In this document: positions 42,600 to 51,467 of the stretch, piece by piece
Layout of the letters: every line of letters begins with the position of its first letter
Position numbering within the stretch: the stretch's first letter is position 1
Source: Flavobacteriales bacterium UBA1986
Lineage (GTDB): Bacteria; Bacteroidota; Bacteroidia; Flavobacteriales_G; Salibacteraceae
Reading direction: 5' to 3'
DNA length: 64,000 nucleotides
NCBI GenBank assembly: GCA_002336245.1
Contig: DDDG01000013.1
Span: 1 to 64,000, forward strand
Translations under genes and position numbers: made by a program
The notes under the pieces: generated by a model
The model's database searches: none
The model's input: only the letters and a program-made list of their open reading frames with translations
What the model was told of the DNA's origin: nothing

Positions 42600-43202
42600 T
42601 CAGTTTTTCGCCTTCATTCCAGATTTGTACCGGCGATAGTCTTCTTCCACATCTACATCATACAATTCATCTAATAGGCCAACGCTAAGCCCAAGAGTTT
42701 TGGCCTTCTTCATTGTTTGTTCTAGCACCCTTGAAGTACTCCAAGGAATTTCTTGAAACAGTTCAGGAATTGCTTTTGACATACCTATAAGATAGTATCC
42801 GCCATCTTCACAAGGACCAAGAACTAAGTCGCACTCATTTAAAGTTTCGAAAGCCTCTCGCAACAAGACTGAATTAATCCCAGGGCAATCTGTACCTATG
42901 AGTACCGTAGGCCTTTTACCTTTTTCGCCGAAACTCAAAAACGAATGCAGCATCCTTTCGCCAAGGTTGCCACAAACTTGGGTGGAAGTCGTGTACCCCG
43001 CTCGTTTAAGTTTGGAGTGCTCAGAAAAACTCAAATTTTTAGCGACGTCCAAATCGTCGCAGACATCTAGCGTAGTATCAAGTAATTCTCGATATACCTC
43101 TAGTGCTCGCTTATCACCTATGGCCTTTGCAAGGCGACTTTTAACCTTGCCAATTTTCGGTTCTCTTAGAAAGACTATAAGTTGCTTGTGCTCAGACATC
43201 AA
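42600..43202 (-). CDS. TIGR04282-type glycosyltransferase (DUF2064)
   Basis: The 200-residue protein matches the small DUF2064/TIGR04282 nucleotidyl- or glycosyltransferase family, in which some members act in arsenosugar synthesis: VFLREPKIGKVKSRLAKAIG at the start, VLIGTDCPGINSVLL with the acidic motif, and LGPCEDGGYYLIGM. No arsenic genes are nearby, so its substrate is open. Two consecutive Met codons leave the start uncertain by one residue. It is upstream of the coiled-coil gene with 146 bp between them. Confidence 0.82.
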   Translation of the reverse strand: MMSEHKQLIVFLREPKIGKVKSRLAKAIGDKRALEVYRELLDTTLDVCDDLDVAKNLSFSEHSKLKRAGYTTSTQVCGNLGERMLHSFLSFGEKGKRPTVLIGTDCPGINSVLLREAFETLNECDLVLGPCEDGGYYLIGMSKAIPELFQEIPWSTSRVLEQTMKKAKTLGLSVGLLDELYDVDVEEDYRRYKSGMKAKN

Positions 43203-43256
43203 TGTATAGTAGCTAGTTTCCTATTTTTAGGTGCTGCAAAATCTGGGGATAATTGG

Positions 43257-43264
43257 TAGTTTTG
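43257..43264 (+). promoter_or_regulatory. promoter -7 element of the E2 gene
   Basis: TAGTTTTG followed by CAGCCC matches TAnnTTTG and lies 19 bp before the ATG at 43284. Confidence 0.6.
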
Positions 43265-43283
43265 CAGCCCTAAAAAGATTGAG

Positions 43284-44603
43284 ATGGCTAAGGTAGAAGT
43301 ATTGTTACCTAAAATGGGCGAGAGTGTCGCTGAAGCAACCATTACGAGCTGGTTGAAAAATGTAGGAGACACAGTTGACGCTGAAGAATCAATTGTTGAG
43401 ATAGCAACAGACAAAGTTGACTCTGAAGTTCCTGCCCCATCAGAAGGAACAATTTTAGAACTTCTAATAGAAGAAGGTGAAGTAGCAACTGTTGGGCAAG
43501 TTATTGCCATAATCGGGACAAATGGAGAAACCGAGGCAAGTGCCTCTGCAGAGCCTAAAGCAGTTGATGCCAGCAAAGTCGAAATTGAAGTAAGCACAAG
43601 GCCTACAACTCAAAGCGACGATGAAAAATCTATCGTTTTCAGTTCTTCCGATCGCTTCTATTCACCCCTGGTGAAAAGCATCGCTCAAAAGGAGAGCATT
43701 CCTCAAAAAGAATTGGATGGGATTTCAGGTTCTGGCAAAAATGGACGGGTCACAAAAAAAGACATCCTCGAACACGTTGAATCACGGGGAAGCGCACCTT
43801 CTCCAACGCAGACCTCTGCTCCAACTGCTTCAGCATCCAAGAAAAGCGACGCTCCTGCTCAGCAAGTAAGCGCTCCTTCCCTCCCGGTTGGACCAGACGA
43901 CGAAATAATTGAAATGGACCGTATGCGAAAGCTCATCGCTGGTCATATGGTAAACTCAAAACATACTTCGCCTCACGTCACTTCATTTGTAGAAGTTGAT
44001 ATAACCAATATTGTTGAATGGAGAAACCGAGTTAAAGACGATTTCCAAAAACGCGAAGGGCAAAAAATCACGTTCACTCCTATTTTCATTGAGGCCATTG
44101 TCAAGGCCATTAAGGATTTCCCAATGATCAACATTTCTGTAGATGGGGATAAGATCATTCGTCATAAGAACATTAATATAGGTATGGCCGCGGCCCTTCC
44201 AAGCGGAAACCTCATTGTTCCTGTGATAAAGAATGCTGATATGCTCAATCTTGTTGGCATCACTAAAATGGTAAACGATTTAGCATTCAGAGCGCGAAAC
44301 AATCAACTTAAGCCAGATGAAATTTCTGGAGGTACCTACACCATCACAAATGTTGGTTCGTTTGGAAACCTTTTAGGCACTCCGATTATCAACCAACCTC
44401 AAGTCGCAATTATGGCTGTTGGCGCGATCGTCAAGAAGCCCGCTGTCATTGAAACAGAGCACGGAGACTTGATTGGAATTCGCCATAAAATGTTCCTCTC
44501 TCACTCCTATGACCACCGGGTCGTTGATGGAGCACTTGGAGGTATGTTCGTTCGAAAAGTTGCAGACTACTTAGAAGGCTTTAATAATCAACAATCCATA
44601 TAG
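43284..44603 (+). CDS. lipoyl-dependent acyltransferase E2 of a 2-oxo acid dehydrogenase complex
   Basis: This 439-residue E2 has one lipoyl domain (residues 1-77, lipoylated K44 in IATDKVDSEVP), an E3/E1-binding domain (~132-170, YSPLVKSIAQ, GKNGRVTKKDILEHV), an Ala/Pro/Ser-rich linker, and the catalytic domain (~205-435) with H411 in SHSYDHRVVDGALGG. It moves the acyl group to CoA. Its overall form is that of branched-chain 2-oxoacid dehydrogenase E2 proteins, but E1 and E3 genes are absent, so pyruvate, 2-oxoglutarate and branched-chain complexes are not separated. Confidence 0.9.
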   Translation: MAKVEVLLPKMGESVAEATITSWLKNVGDTVDAEESIVEIATDKVDSEVPAPSEGTILELLIEEGEVATVGQVIAIIGTNGETEASASAEPKAVDASKVEIEVSTRPTTQSDDEKSIVFSSSDRFYSPLVKSIAQKESIPQKELDGISGSGKNGRVTKKDILEHVESRGSAPSPTQTSAPTASASKKSDAPAQQVSAPSLPVGPDDEIIEMDRMRKLIAGHMVNSKHTSPHVTSFVEVDITNIVEWRNRVKDDFQKREGQKITFTPIFIEAIVKAIKDFPMINISVDGDKIIRHKNINIGMAAALPSGNLIVPVIKNADMLNLVGITKMVNDLAFRARNNQLKPDEISGGTYTITNVGSFGNLLGTPIINQPQVAIMAVGAIVKKPAVIETEHGDLIGIRHKMFLSHSYDHRVVDGALGGMFVRKVADYLEGFNNQQSI

Positions 44604-44680
44604 GAATACTTATCCGCGAAGCTTTAGAGGATTCAGTATTTTATTTTGTATCATTGTTACTATTGTCAAACGAGCTGTTG

Positions 44681-44947
44681 ATGCCCCCTGTGTCTCTGCG
44701 TTATTTCCTCCGGGCCATTCTTGGTGTTATCATTCTGATAGTGTCTTTTACGGCGCAAAGTCAGGAGTACCAATCCAAGTATGAGCGGGACCTTCACACC
44801 CAAGCCTTTCAGTATTTGGAACTGAAGGAATTTGAGTACTTCGGTGTAGAGAATCCGGTTAGTCCGAACACGACTGAAGAAACACGACAATACAATCGTC
44901 GAGTTGAAATCCTTGTGGAAGACGAGTCCTCCACTGGAGGCCAATAA
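44681..44947 (+). CDS. short exported peptide ending like an OmpA domain
   Basis: The 88-residue product has a signal peptide (FLRAILGVIILIVSFTAQSQ) followed by only ~60 residues. The C-terminal NTTEETRQYNRRVEILVED closely resembles the last helix and strand of OmpA-like peptidoglycan-binding domains (TEEGRAxNRRVEI), while the rest of that domain is absent. A TTG nine codons upstream (44654) is a possible alternative start. It could be a decayed OmpA-family gene or a genuine short periplasmic peptide. A terminator follows. Confidence 0.55.
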   Translation: MPPVSLRYFLRAILGVIILIVSFTAQSQEYQSKYERDLHTQAFQYLELKEFEYFGVENPVSPNTTEETRQYNRRVEILVEDESSTGGQ

Positions 44948-44965
44948 TCCAAAATTCAAAACCTA

Positions 44966-44995
44966 AAACTCTCAATCCGAGAGTTTTTCTTTTTA
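44966..44995 (+). terminator. Rho-independent terminator after the short exported peptide
   Basis: AAACTCTC (44966-44973) pairs with GAGAGTTT (44979-44986) around loop AATCC, followed by a T-rich tail. Confidence 0.8.
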
Positions 44996-45002
44996 TTCGA
45001 AG

Positions 45003-45767
45003 ATGAATTTGAACCTGCAACGTCCCATGGCCTTCATCGATTTAGAAACTACTGGCATTAATGTCAGCAGTGACAGAATCGTGGAAATTTCCATTTTAAA
45101 AATCATGGAAGATGGTCAGCGTCATGTCAAAACACGTCGCGTCAACCCAGGAATTCCAATACCTGCAGAAACATCAGCAATTCATGGGATTTACGATGAT
45201 GATGTTAAAGACGAACCTACATTTCAACAAATCGCGAAATCACTTTACATTTTCATCGACGGCTGTGATTTAGGTGGCTTCAACTCCAATCGATTCGACA
45301 TCCCCTTGTTGGAAGAAGAATTCCTTCGAGCGGATATTCACTTCGATTCTAGAGAACGCATGTGCGTCGATGTTCAGAATATATTTCACAAGATGGAGCA
45401 ACGAACGCTTGTCGCGGCTTATAAATTTTACTGCGATAAAGACCTTGAGGGAGCTCATTCCGCCGAAGTTGACATCACGGCTACTTATGAAGTGTTAGAG
45501 GCTCAAATCGCACGATATGAGGAATTGCAGGGAGATGTTCAGTTTCTACATGATTTTTCTAAGCGAAACAATGCCCTTGACGGTATGAATCGCATATACG
45601 AGGACGATGATGGTAAAGCTTGCTTCAACTTTGGTAAGCATAAAGGAAAAGCCGTTTTGGATGTTTTTGCCAAAGACCCCTCCTACTACGCTTGGATGAT
45701 GAAAGGTGATTTCGCCTTGAGCACAAAGCGCGTCTTGTCTGAAATTTGGGAACAGTTTAAGTCGTAG
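45003..45767 (+). CDS. DnaQ-like 3'-5' exonuclease with ExoX-type C-terminal domain
   Basis: The 254-residue protein carries the DEDD exonuclease motifs: ExoI AFIDLETTGINV, ExoII GFNSNRFDIPLLEEEF and ExoIII with HSAEVDITATYEV. The C-terminal segment FNFGKHKGKAVLDVFAKDPS resembles the accessory domain of exonuclease X-like proteins. It probably acts on DNA ends in repair or proofreading. The FAH-family gene follows with no gap. Confidence 0.88.
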   Translation: MNLNLQRPMAFIDLETTGINVSSDRIVEISILKIMEDGQRHVKTRRVNPGIPIPAETSAIHGIYDDDVKDEPTFQQIAKSLYIFIDGCDLGGFNSNRFDIPLLEEEFLRADIHFDSRERMCVDVQNIFHKMEQRTLVAAYKFYCDKDLEGAHSAEVDITATYEVLEAQIARYEELQGDVQFLHDFSKRNNALDGMNRIYEDDDGKACFNFGKHKGKAVLDVFAKDPSYYAWMMKGDFALSTKRVLSEIWEQFKS

Positions 45768-46379
45768 ATGAAAATCATTTGCATCGGTCGCAATTATAGT
45801 TTGCACGCGAAGGAGCTTGGAAACGAAATTCCGAAGGAGCCTATTTTCTTTTTGAAACCGGACAGCGCTCTGCTCCTCAAGAACAAAACATTTTTTATTC
45901 CCGATTTCAGCAACGATGTTCATCATGAGCTGGAACTCGTGATTCGCATCAACAGACTGGGAAAACACATTCCCGCAGAATTTGCTCCACGCTACTATTC
46001 TGAGGTGAGTTTAGGAATTGACTTTACCGCCCGAGATTTGCAGCAAGAATGCAAAGAGAAGGGACTTCCGTGGGAAAAAGCTAAGGCATTCGACGGCTCC
46101 GCCCCTCTCGCTGAATGGAGAAAACTCGAGGCTTTAGGCGGATTCGAAAATTTAGAATACAAATTGCTTGTCAATGGAAAAGAACGTCAAAGTGGCAAGC
46201 CTTCTGAAATGCTATTTCATGTGAACGATCTGATAGCCCATGTTTCAAAGTACATGACGCTGAAAATAGGAGATCTCATTTACACTGGAACTCCAGCTGG
46301 TGTTTCACGTGTGGTTGAAGGAGATCAGCTCGAAGCCTTCCTCAATGGTGAAAAACTCATTGACATGCGGGTAAAATAG
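45768..46379 (+). CDS. fumarylacetoacetate hydrolase family protein
   Basis: The 203-residue protein has the FAH fold: ICIGRNYSLHAKELGNEIPK, PIFFLKPDSAL, the metal ligands in VHHELELVIRI, the D in LGIDFTARDLQ, and GDLIYTGTPAGVSRV. Short members act as acylpyruvate hydrolases or oxaloacetate decarboxylases; which applies here is unknown. Its ATG directly follows the exonuclease stop, and the YwqK-like gene starts 2 bp later. Confidence 0.88.
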   Translation: MKIICIGRNYSLHAKELGNEIPKEPIFFLKPDSALLLKNKTFFIPDFSNDVHHELELVIRINRLGKHIPAEFAPRYYSEVSLGIDFTARDLQQECKEKGLPWEKAKAFDGSAPLAEWRKLEALGGFENLEYKLLVNGKERQSGKPSEMLFHVNDLIAHVSKYMTLKIGDLIYTGTPAGVSRVVEGDQLEAFLNGEKLIDMRVK

Positions 46380-46381
46380 GA

Positions 46382-47104
46382 ATGGATATTGTACGTATTT
46401 TACTCCAAACGATGCGAGCACTTCTCTTTCTTCTCAGTTTAATCATGGCTACCCCCTCACTTGCTCAACCCGGTAATCAAGTGGACGCTAAGGGATTAAA
46501 GCAAGGCGCTTGGAAAGACCGATATGAAAACGGCAACCTCCGATATTCGGGACAATTCAACGACGATAAGCCAGTAGGCACTTTCACTTATTACGATGAG
46601 GAAAGAGTAAAAACCAAGGAAGTTATATTTTCCAATGACACGGCCTACGCTACCTTTTTTCACACAACCAAAGTTGTAATGGCGAAGGGAATCTACATTG
46701 ACAAAGAAAAAGTAGGAGAATGGTTGTACTTCGATGAAGAAGGCGATCTCTCACACAAAGAATTTTTCGTCGCGAACAAAATTGATGGCAAGGTTATTAC
46801 CTTCTATAAAAATGGAAGCATCGCCAGAGAACAAGAGTTTAAAGCGGGCGTTAAACACGGAACCTGTAAAGACTATTTCAAAGGTGGTAAACCAAAATTT
46901 GAGGGTCACTATCTCGACGGTAATTTAGATGGAAAGGTTACGCACTATCACCCAAATGGTTTGGAATGGCAGCGCGGAAAATACGTTGCCAGTGTTCAGG
47001 ACGGAAAGTGGCTCTATTTTGACGAAAACGGAGTCTTACAGTACATCGAAACTTATAAATTGGGTGATCTCATCGAAACTAAAAAAATACCCGAAAAAGA
47101 GTAG
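46382..47104 (+). CDS. exported MORN-variant (YwqK-type) repeat protein
   Basis: The 240-residue protein has a signal peptide (an alternative ATG at 46412 would give a cleaner one, MRALLFLLSLIMATPSLAQ) and about seven MORN-like repeats of ~23 residues, for example KQGAWKDRYENGNLRYSGQF and KWLYFDENGVLQYIETYK. Such proteins are often labelled YwqK antitoxin, but a toxin partner is not evident and the export signal argues against that role here. A lipoprotein gene follows 4 bp later. Confidence 0.8.
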   Translation: MDIVRILLQTMRALLFLLSLIMATPSLAQPGNQVDAKGLKQGAWKDRYENGNLRYSGQFNDDKPVGTFTYYDEERVKTKEVIFSNDTAYATFFHTTKVVMAKGIYIDKEKVGEWLYFDEEGDLSHKEFFVANKIDGKVITFYKNGSIAREQEFKAGVKHGTCKDYFKGGKPKFEGHYLDGNLDGKVTHYHPNGLEWQRGKYVASVQDGKWLYFDENGVLQYIETYKLGDLIETKKIPEKE

Positions 47105-47108
47105 TTCA

Positions 47109-47789
47109 TTGCTGCTCAACGCAAGCCTTGCGGTCATGCTTTTTCTTTTCTCGTGCGCGAAAGACCCAATTCCAGAACCCCTTGATTTCGCATACGACCT
47201 CTACCCTATTTCTGTTGGGGATTATAGAACCTACGAAGTAGATTCCATTGTATTCAACGATTTCACCGGAGATATAGACAGCTTCAAGTATCAGGTACAA
47301 GAATTCATCGCTGAAGAGTATAAAGATTTAGAAAACCGGACAAGCTTCAAATTCCATCGTTTGTTCCGGCAAAACAGTTCTGAAAATTGGGCAATCGGCG
47401 ATGTTTGGAGCATTACGCCAACAAGTCAGCGACTGGAAACACGCGAAGAAAACATCCCTTACATCAAATTGATTTTTCCAATCGAATATCAATCGAACTG
47501 GGATGGAAATGCACTCAACACTTTCGAGGACGAAATTTTCGAAGTGAAGACTTTCGACAGCACCGCAACCATCCTGAATGAACAACGTAAATTATCCCGC
47601 GTTGAACACTACAATAGAGTTAACTTAATCGAACGACAATCGAAACAGGAAATCTTCGCACGTGGAATTGGCCCCATCTACTATCAGCAAGAATACGTCT
47701 TCAGAAAAACTGATGGAATCAATTTTGAAAACGACGTTGATAGCGGATTCACCCGCGTGGCGCACATCATCGACTACTTTGTCCAGTAG
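47109..47789 (+). CDS. lipoprotein of unknown function
   Basis: From TTG at 47109 the 226-residue product starts with a short lipoprotein signal (LLNASLAVMLFLFSCAKD, lipobox LFSC). The mature part (VGDYRTYEVDSIVFNDFTGD onward) is beta-rich with no family I can name. Longer in-frame starts lie inside the upstream gene; the TTG sits 4 bp after its stop and gives a sensible signal. The next gene starts 11 bp before its end. Confidence 0.65.
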   Translation: MLLNASLAVMLFLFSCAKDPIPEPLDFAYDLYPISVGDYRTYEVDSIVFNDFTGDIDSFKYQVQEFIAEEYKDLENRTSFKFHRLFRQNSSENWAIGDVWSITPTSQRLETREENIPYIKLIFPIEYQSNWDGNALNTFEDEIFEVKTFDSTATILNEQRKLSRVEHYNRVNLIERQSKQEIFARGIGPIYYQQEYVFRKTDGINFENDVDSGFTRVAHIIDYFVQ

Positions 47790-49440
47790 GCTGTCGGCAT
47801 ATATAAGCCTAGTTCTCCTTCTATTGCCTGCGTTTTCAAACGCCCAATATTATTGGGTACAGTTCCAGGACAAAAACAATTCTCCGTACTCTGTTGACAG
47901 GCCATCTGAGTTTCTCTCCCTCAAGTCTATTGGACGACGAGCGCGTCAAGGAATCGCCGTGAACGCGACCGATTTTCCTGTAAACCCCGAGTACAGAGCT
48001 CAGATTCTGAACCAAGACAATGTAAAGCTTCATCACGCCTCCAAGTGGTTGAACGGGCTGGCAGTTGAAAGCTCCGACAGCAACAGCATAAAAGCCATCA
48101 TTGACCTTCCTTTCGTGCGGGAAGTAAAGGCTCTATACATTCCCTTGGATGGGAAGAAACTCCAAACACTTCAGTCAAACAAATTCGAGGACGATGAGTT
48201 GACGGTTCCATTTCAATACGGACTTGCTCAAGGGCAAATCGAAATGTTCAATTTGCAGGCACTTCACTCAAAAGGTTTGTATGGAGAAGGAATTTGGATT
48301 GGAGTCTTCGATTCAGGATTTAATCTAGTCGATACCATCGACCATTTTGATCATTTGTACAAAGAAGAACGTCTCGTCAGTCAGCACGACCTCGTAGACA
48401 AGGACGATTCAGACTTGGGCATTCACAACCACGGCAGATTGGTTTTAAGCTGTATGGCAGCTTTTTCACAGGGTAAAATCATCGGAAGCGCACCAAAATC
48501 GATGTACAGTCTTTTCCGGACAGAAGATGCGGCTTCCGAGCGTTTGATAGAGGAAATCAATTGGGTAGCTGCCGCTGAGATGGCCGACAGCATGGGAATC
48601 GACATCTTCAATACTTCGCTTGGCTATACGCGATTTTCGAACGATACTGGAGGAGTGGATGAGCTCACCAGTTGGACTTGGGACGATTTAGATGGGAATA
48701 CTTCGTACATCACACGCGGTGCGGATATGGCCGCTCAAAAAGGCATCCTCGTGGTGAATTCTGCAGGAAACAGTGGAAGTAATTCTTGGAAGTACATTGG
48801 TATGCCTGCCGATGGCGATAGTGTTTTGGCCATTGGTGCTACCGACAGTTCGAGATGGCGTTCGGGCTTTTCCTCCTTTGGACGCGGATCAGACGCACGA
48901 GTAAAGCCCAATGTGATGGCTCAAGGGAGTTACGTGTACGTCTCCGGATTGGATTCGAACGGAAACAGCATGGTTGGATTCAATTTCGGAACCTCCTTCT
49001 CCTCTCCCCTTACAGCAGGCGCTGCAGCCTGCTTGTGGCAAGCGAACCCAGATCTAACAGCCTGGGAATTGAAAAGCATTATTGAAGAGAGCTCTACTCA
49101 ATTCAACTATCCCGACACCATTCACGGCTATGGAATTCCAGATTTCGGAAAGGCTTACGAATTGGCCACGCAGCAAGAGGAATTCTCAAGCAAGCTCTTT
49201 CCCAATCCTTCCGATGGAATTGTGCACCTTAAGTATTTCTTGCCAGAAAATGGAGACCTAGAACTAGAAATCTTCGACATTTCAGGTAAGAAAACTGAAT
49301 CCAAAAAGTTCTTCGGTTACAAGGGGAAAAACATCCAAAGCTTCGATTTTTCCAATTTGAGCTCAGGCCTGTATCTGTTAAAATTAAAGAATGTATTCTT
49401 CCAGGAAGTTCTGCGCTTAGAACTTCTTCCCAAAGAATAG
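47779..49440 (+). CDS. subtilisin-like serine protease (S8) with T9SS sorting domain
   Basis: The secreted 553-residue protease has catalytic D178 (IGVFDSGFN), H218 (IHNHGRLVLS) and S406 (GTSFSSPLTAGAAA), an I9-like propeptide region (~25-125), and a C-terminal T9SS domain (SKLFPNPSDGIVHLKYFL, EIFDISGKKTES, SGLYLLKLKN). No ATG precedes the signal segment (RLSAYISLVLLLLPAFSNAQ); TTG at 47779, overlapping the lipoprotein by 11 bp, is the best start. Likely role: extracellular protein degradation. Confidence 0.85.
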   Translation: MSSRLSAYISLVLLLLPAFSNAQYYWVQFQDKNNSPYSVDRPSEFLSLKSIGRRARQGIAVNATDFPVNPEYRAQILNQDNVKLHHASKWLNGLAVESSDSNSIKAIIDLPFVREVKALYIPLDGKKLQTLQSNKFEDDELTVPFQYGLAQGQIEMFNLQALHSKGLYGEGIWIGVFDSGFNLVDTIDHFDHLYKEERLVSQHDLVDKDDSDLGIHNHGRLVLSCMAAFSQGKIIGSAPKSMYSLFRTEDAASERLIEEINWVAAAEMADSMGIDIFNTSLGYTRFSNDTGGVDELTSWTWDDLDGNTSYITRGADMAAQKGILVVNSAGNSGSNSWKYIGMPADGDSVLAIGATDSSRWRSGFSSFGRGSDARVKPNVMAQGSYVYVSGLDSNGNSMVGFNFGTSFSSPLTAGAAACLWQANPDLTAWELKSIIEESSTQFNYPDTIHGYGIPDFGKAYELATQQEEFSSKLFPNPSDGIVHLKYFLPENGDLELEIFDISGKKTESKKFFGYKGKNIQSFDFSNLSSGLYLLKLKNVFFQEVLRLELLPKE

Positions 49441-49470
49441 CGAATCCCGTTGCCAGCAGCTTCCAAAGTG

Positions 49471-49478
49471 TACTTTTG
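49471..49478 (+). promoter_or_regulatory. promoter of rlmD (-33 TTG and -7 TAnnTTTG)
   Basis: TACTTTTG at 49471-49478 is preceded by TTG at 49450-49452 with an 18-nt spacer. It ends 8 bp before the ATG at 49487, so the mRNA leader must be very short. Confidence 0.6.
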
Positions 49479-49486
49479 TCGGCTCT

Positions 49487-50887
49487 ATGGGAAAGCGTAA
49501 AAAAATCGAGATTACGGAATTGCACGCTGAAGACATCTCTTCAGACGGACGTGCAGTGGGTCGCAACGAAGGCCGAGCAGTATTTGTAAAGGACATGGTT
49601 CCTGGCGACAATGCTCGGGTTCGGGTATTTCGTAAAAGGAAATCGTACCTAGAAGCCGAGCTTCTTGAATTGAATGAAGCCTCGCCCAATCGGATAGAAG
49701 CCAAATGCGAACACTTCGCCCATTGCGGTGGATGCAAATGGCAGAACTTCGAATACTCAAAGTTGGTCGAACTTAAGGACCGTCATGTGCGCACTGGCTT
49801 TCAAAAACTCGCTCATTGGGAACCAGAAGTCTACGAAGACATCATACCAGCTGCTACCCACTACCGCTATCGAAACAAGCTTGAATTCACCTTCTCGAAC
49901 AGAAGATGGTTGAGTCCGGAAGAAATCGAATCTGGTGAAGATTTCGAACACAGAAATGCCGTTGGATTCCATGTTGCAGGGATGTTCGACAAAGTGATCG
50001 ACGTGCACAAGTGCCTGCTTCAAGGCGATGAGGAAAACGCCATTCGAAACGGCCTCAGAGACTTTGCACTAGAGCATAAGTTGAGCTTCTACGACATCCG
50101 TGAAAACAACGGAGTGATGCGCAATCTGATTATTCGAAACAACAGCTCTCGCGACCTTCTCGTCATTATGGTATTTGGTTCAGAAAATCAAAAAGACATC
50201 GATCAAGTGATGAACTACTTGAAAGACTCTTTTGAGATTCACTCGCTGAACTACATCGTAAACCTCAAGCAAAACGACAGCGTTTCGGATCAAGAAGTGA
50301 TTTACTTCTCGGGTGAAACTCACCTCATTGAAGATTTGCTCGGAATGAAGTTTAGAATTCAACCAAAATCGTTCTTCCAAACAAACCAAGAACAGACTTC
50401 GAAACTCTATCAAGTTGGACTCGATTATGCCGACTTTAAAGAAGATGATATTCTCTACGATCTCTATTGCGGAACGGGAACCATCGGACTTACAGCTGCC
50501 AAGAAAGTGAAAAAGCTTATTGGCGTTGAATACGTTGAAGATGCAGTTGAAGATGCGGCAGAGAATGCCAAATTGAATGGCGTAACGAATGCCGAGTTTT
50601 ACGCAGGAGATTTGAAGGACATTCTGAACGAAGAATTTGTTGAAAAACACGGCAAGCCCAGTGTGATCATGATTGACCCACCTCGCGCTGGAATGCACAA
50701 GGATGTAGTAGAACAAGTTCGCTTGATTGGTGCAGATCGAATTGTATACATTTCGTGCAATCCGAGTACACAAGCCCGCGACATTGAACTATTGAAAAAT
50801 GACTACAATTTTCTGAAGTCCAGAGCTGTAGACATGTTCCCGCAGACAAGTCACATTGAAAACGTTGTATTGCTCAAGAAAAAATGA
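49487..50887 (+). CDS. rlmD: 23S rRNA (uracil-C5)-methyltransferase RlmD/RumA type
   Basis: The 466-residue protein has an N-terminal TRAM domain (KIEITELHAEDISSDGRAVG), Fe-S cysteines C74, C80 and C83 (CEHFAHCGGCKWQ) with the fourth near residue 184 (HKCLLQ), the SAM motif LYDLYCGTGTIGL, and the catalytic Cys in VYISCNPSTQARDI after DPPRAGMH. It methylates a uridine in 23S rRNA; RlmD and RlmCD cannot be separated by sequence. The TPMT-like gene overlaps it by 4 bp. Confidence 0.92.
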   Translation: MGKRKKIEITELHAEDISSDGRAVGRNEGRAVFVKDMVPGDNARVRVFRKRKSYLEAELLELNEASPNRIEAKCEHFAHCGGCKWQNFEYSKLVELKDRHVRTGFQKLAHWEPEVYEDIIPAATHYRYRNKLEFTFSNRRWLSPEEIESGEDFEHRNAVGFHVAGMFDKVIDVHKCLLQGDEENAIRNGLRDFALEHKLSFYDIRENNGVMRNLIIRNNSSRDLLVIMVFGSENQKDIDQVMNYLKDSFEIHSLNYIVNLKQNDSVSDQEVIYFSGETHLIEDLLGMKFRIQPKSFFQTNQEQTSKLYQVGLDYADFKEDDILYDLYCGTGTIGLTAAKKVKKLIGVEYVEDAVEDAAENAKLNGVTNAEFYAGDLKDILNEEFVEKHGKPSVIMIDPPRAGMHKDVVEQVRLIGADRIVYISCNPSTQARDIELLKNDYNFLKSRAVDMFPQTSHIENVVLLKKK

Positions 50888-51465
50888 AGCACGATCAAGA
50901 CTATTGGGACAGGCGATGGTTGGACCAGCAAACGGGTTGGGACATAGGTTATCCGGCAACTCCTTTTGTGGAATACGCCAAACAACTCCACGAAAAGAAC
51001 ATTAAAATTTTAATTCCCGGTTGCGGGAATGCATACGAAGCACAGCACCTTCACGAAGAGGGATTCAACAATGTGTGGGTAATTGACATTTCGCCTTTGG
51101 CGCTTGAATCATTCAAGAAACGTGTTCCAAGCTTTCCTGAGAGTCACCTTATTGAAGGAGACTTCTTTGCCTTGAAGGAGCAGTTTGACCTCATCCTCGA
51201 ACAAACTTTTTTCTGTGCTCTTCACCCATCACAGCGCGAAGCCTACTGCGAGCATATGTTAAGTCTTTTGAGTGAAGGTGGAAAACTCGTTGGTGTCTTG
51301 TTCAATGATCCACTCTTTACGGACCACCCTCCCTATGGAGGCTCATTGGAAGAATACAAGGAATTCTTTCCGAAGTATTTCAAGTTAAACGTGCTCGAGG
51401 AGTGCAAGAACTCCATTGCGCCAAGAGCTGGACGAGAAGTTTTTATCAACTTTGAAGCGAAGTAG
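50884..51465 (+). CDS. TPMT-family SAM-dependent methyltransferase
   Basis: This 193-residue protein resembles bacterial thiopurine methyltransferases: YWDRRWLDQQTGWDIGYPAT at the start, SAM motif ILIPGCGNAYEAQHL, VWVIDISPLALESF and QTFFCALHPSQREAY. Its natural substrate is unknown; relatives act on thiols, halides or metalloids. ATGA overlap with rlmD and a 2-bp gap to the phosphoribosyltransferase gene show one operon. Confidence 0.85.
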   Translation: MKHDQDYWDRRWLDQQTGWDIGYPATPFVEYAKQLHEKNIKILIPGCGNAYEAQHLHEEGFNNVWVIDISPLALESFKKRVPSFPESHLIEGDFFALKEQFDLILEQTFFCALHPSQREAYCEHMLSLLSEGGKLVGVLFNDPLFTDHPPYGGSLEEYKEFFPKYFKLNVLEECKNSIAPRAGREVFINFEAK

Positions 51466-51467
51466 AT

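Noticed and set aside
40690..43202. Arsenic/arsenosugar gene cluster suggested by the TIGR04282-type protein
   Set aside because: No ArsM, radical-SAM or other arsenic gene is nearby.
46382..47104. YwqK-type toxin-antitoxin system
   Set aside because: The protein is exported and the following gene is a lipoprotein; there is no toxin-like neighbour.
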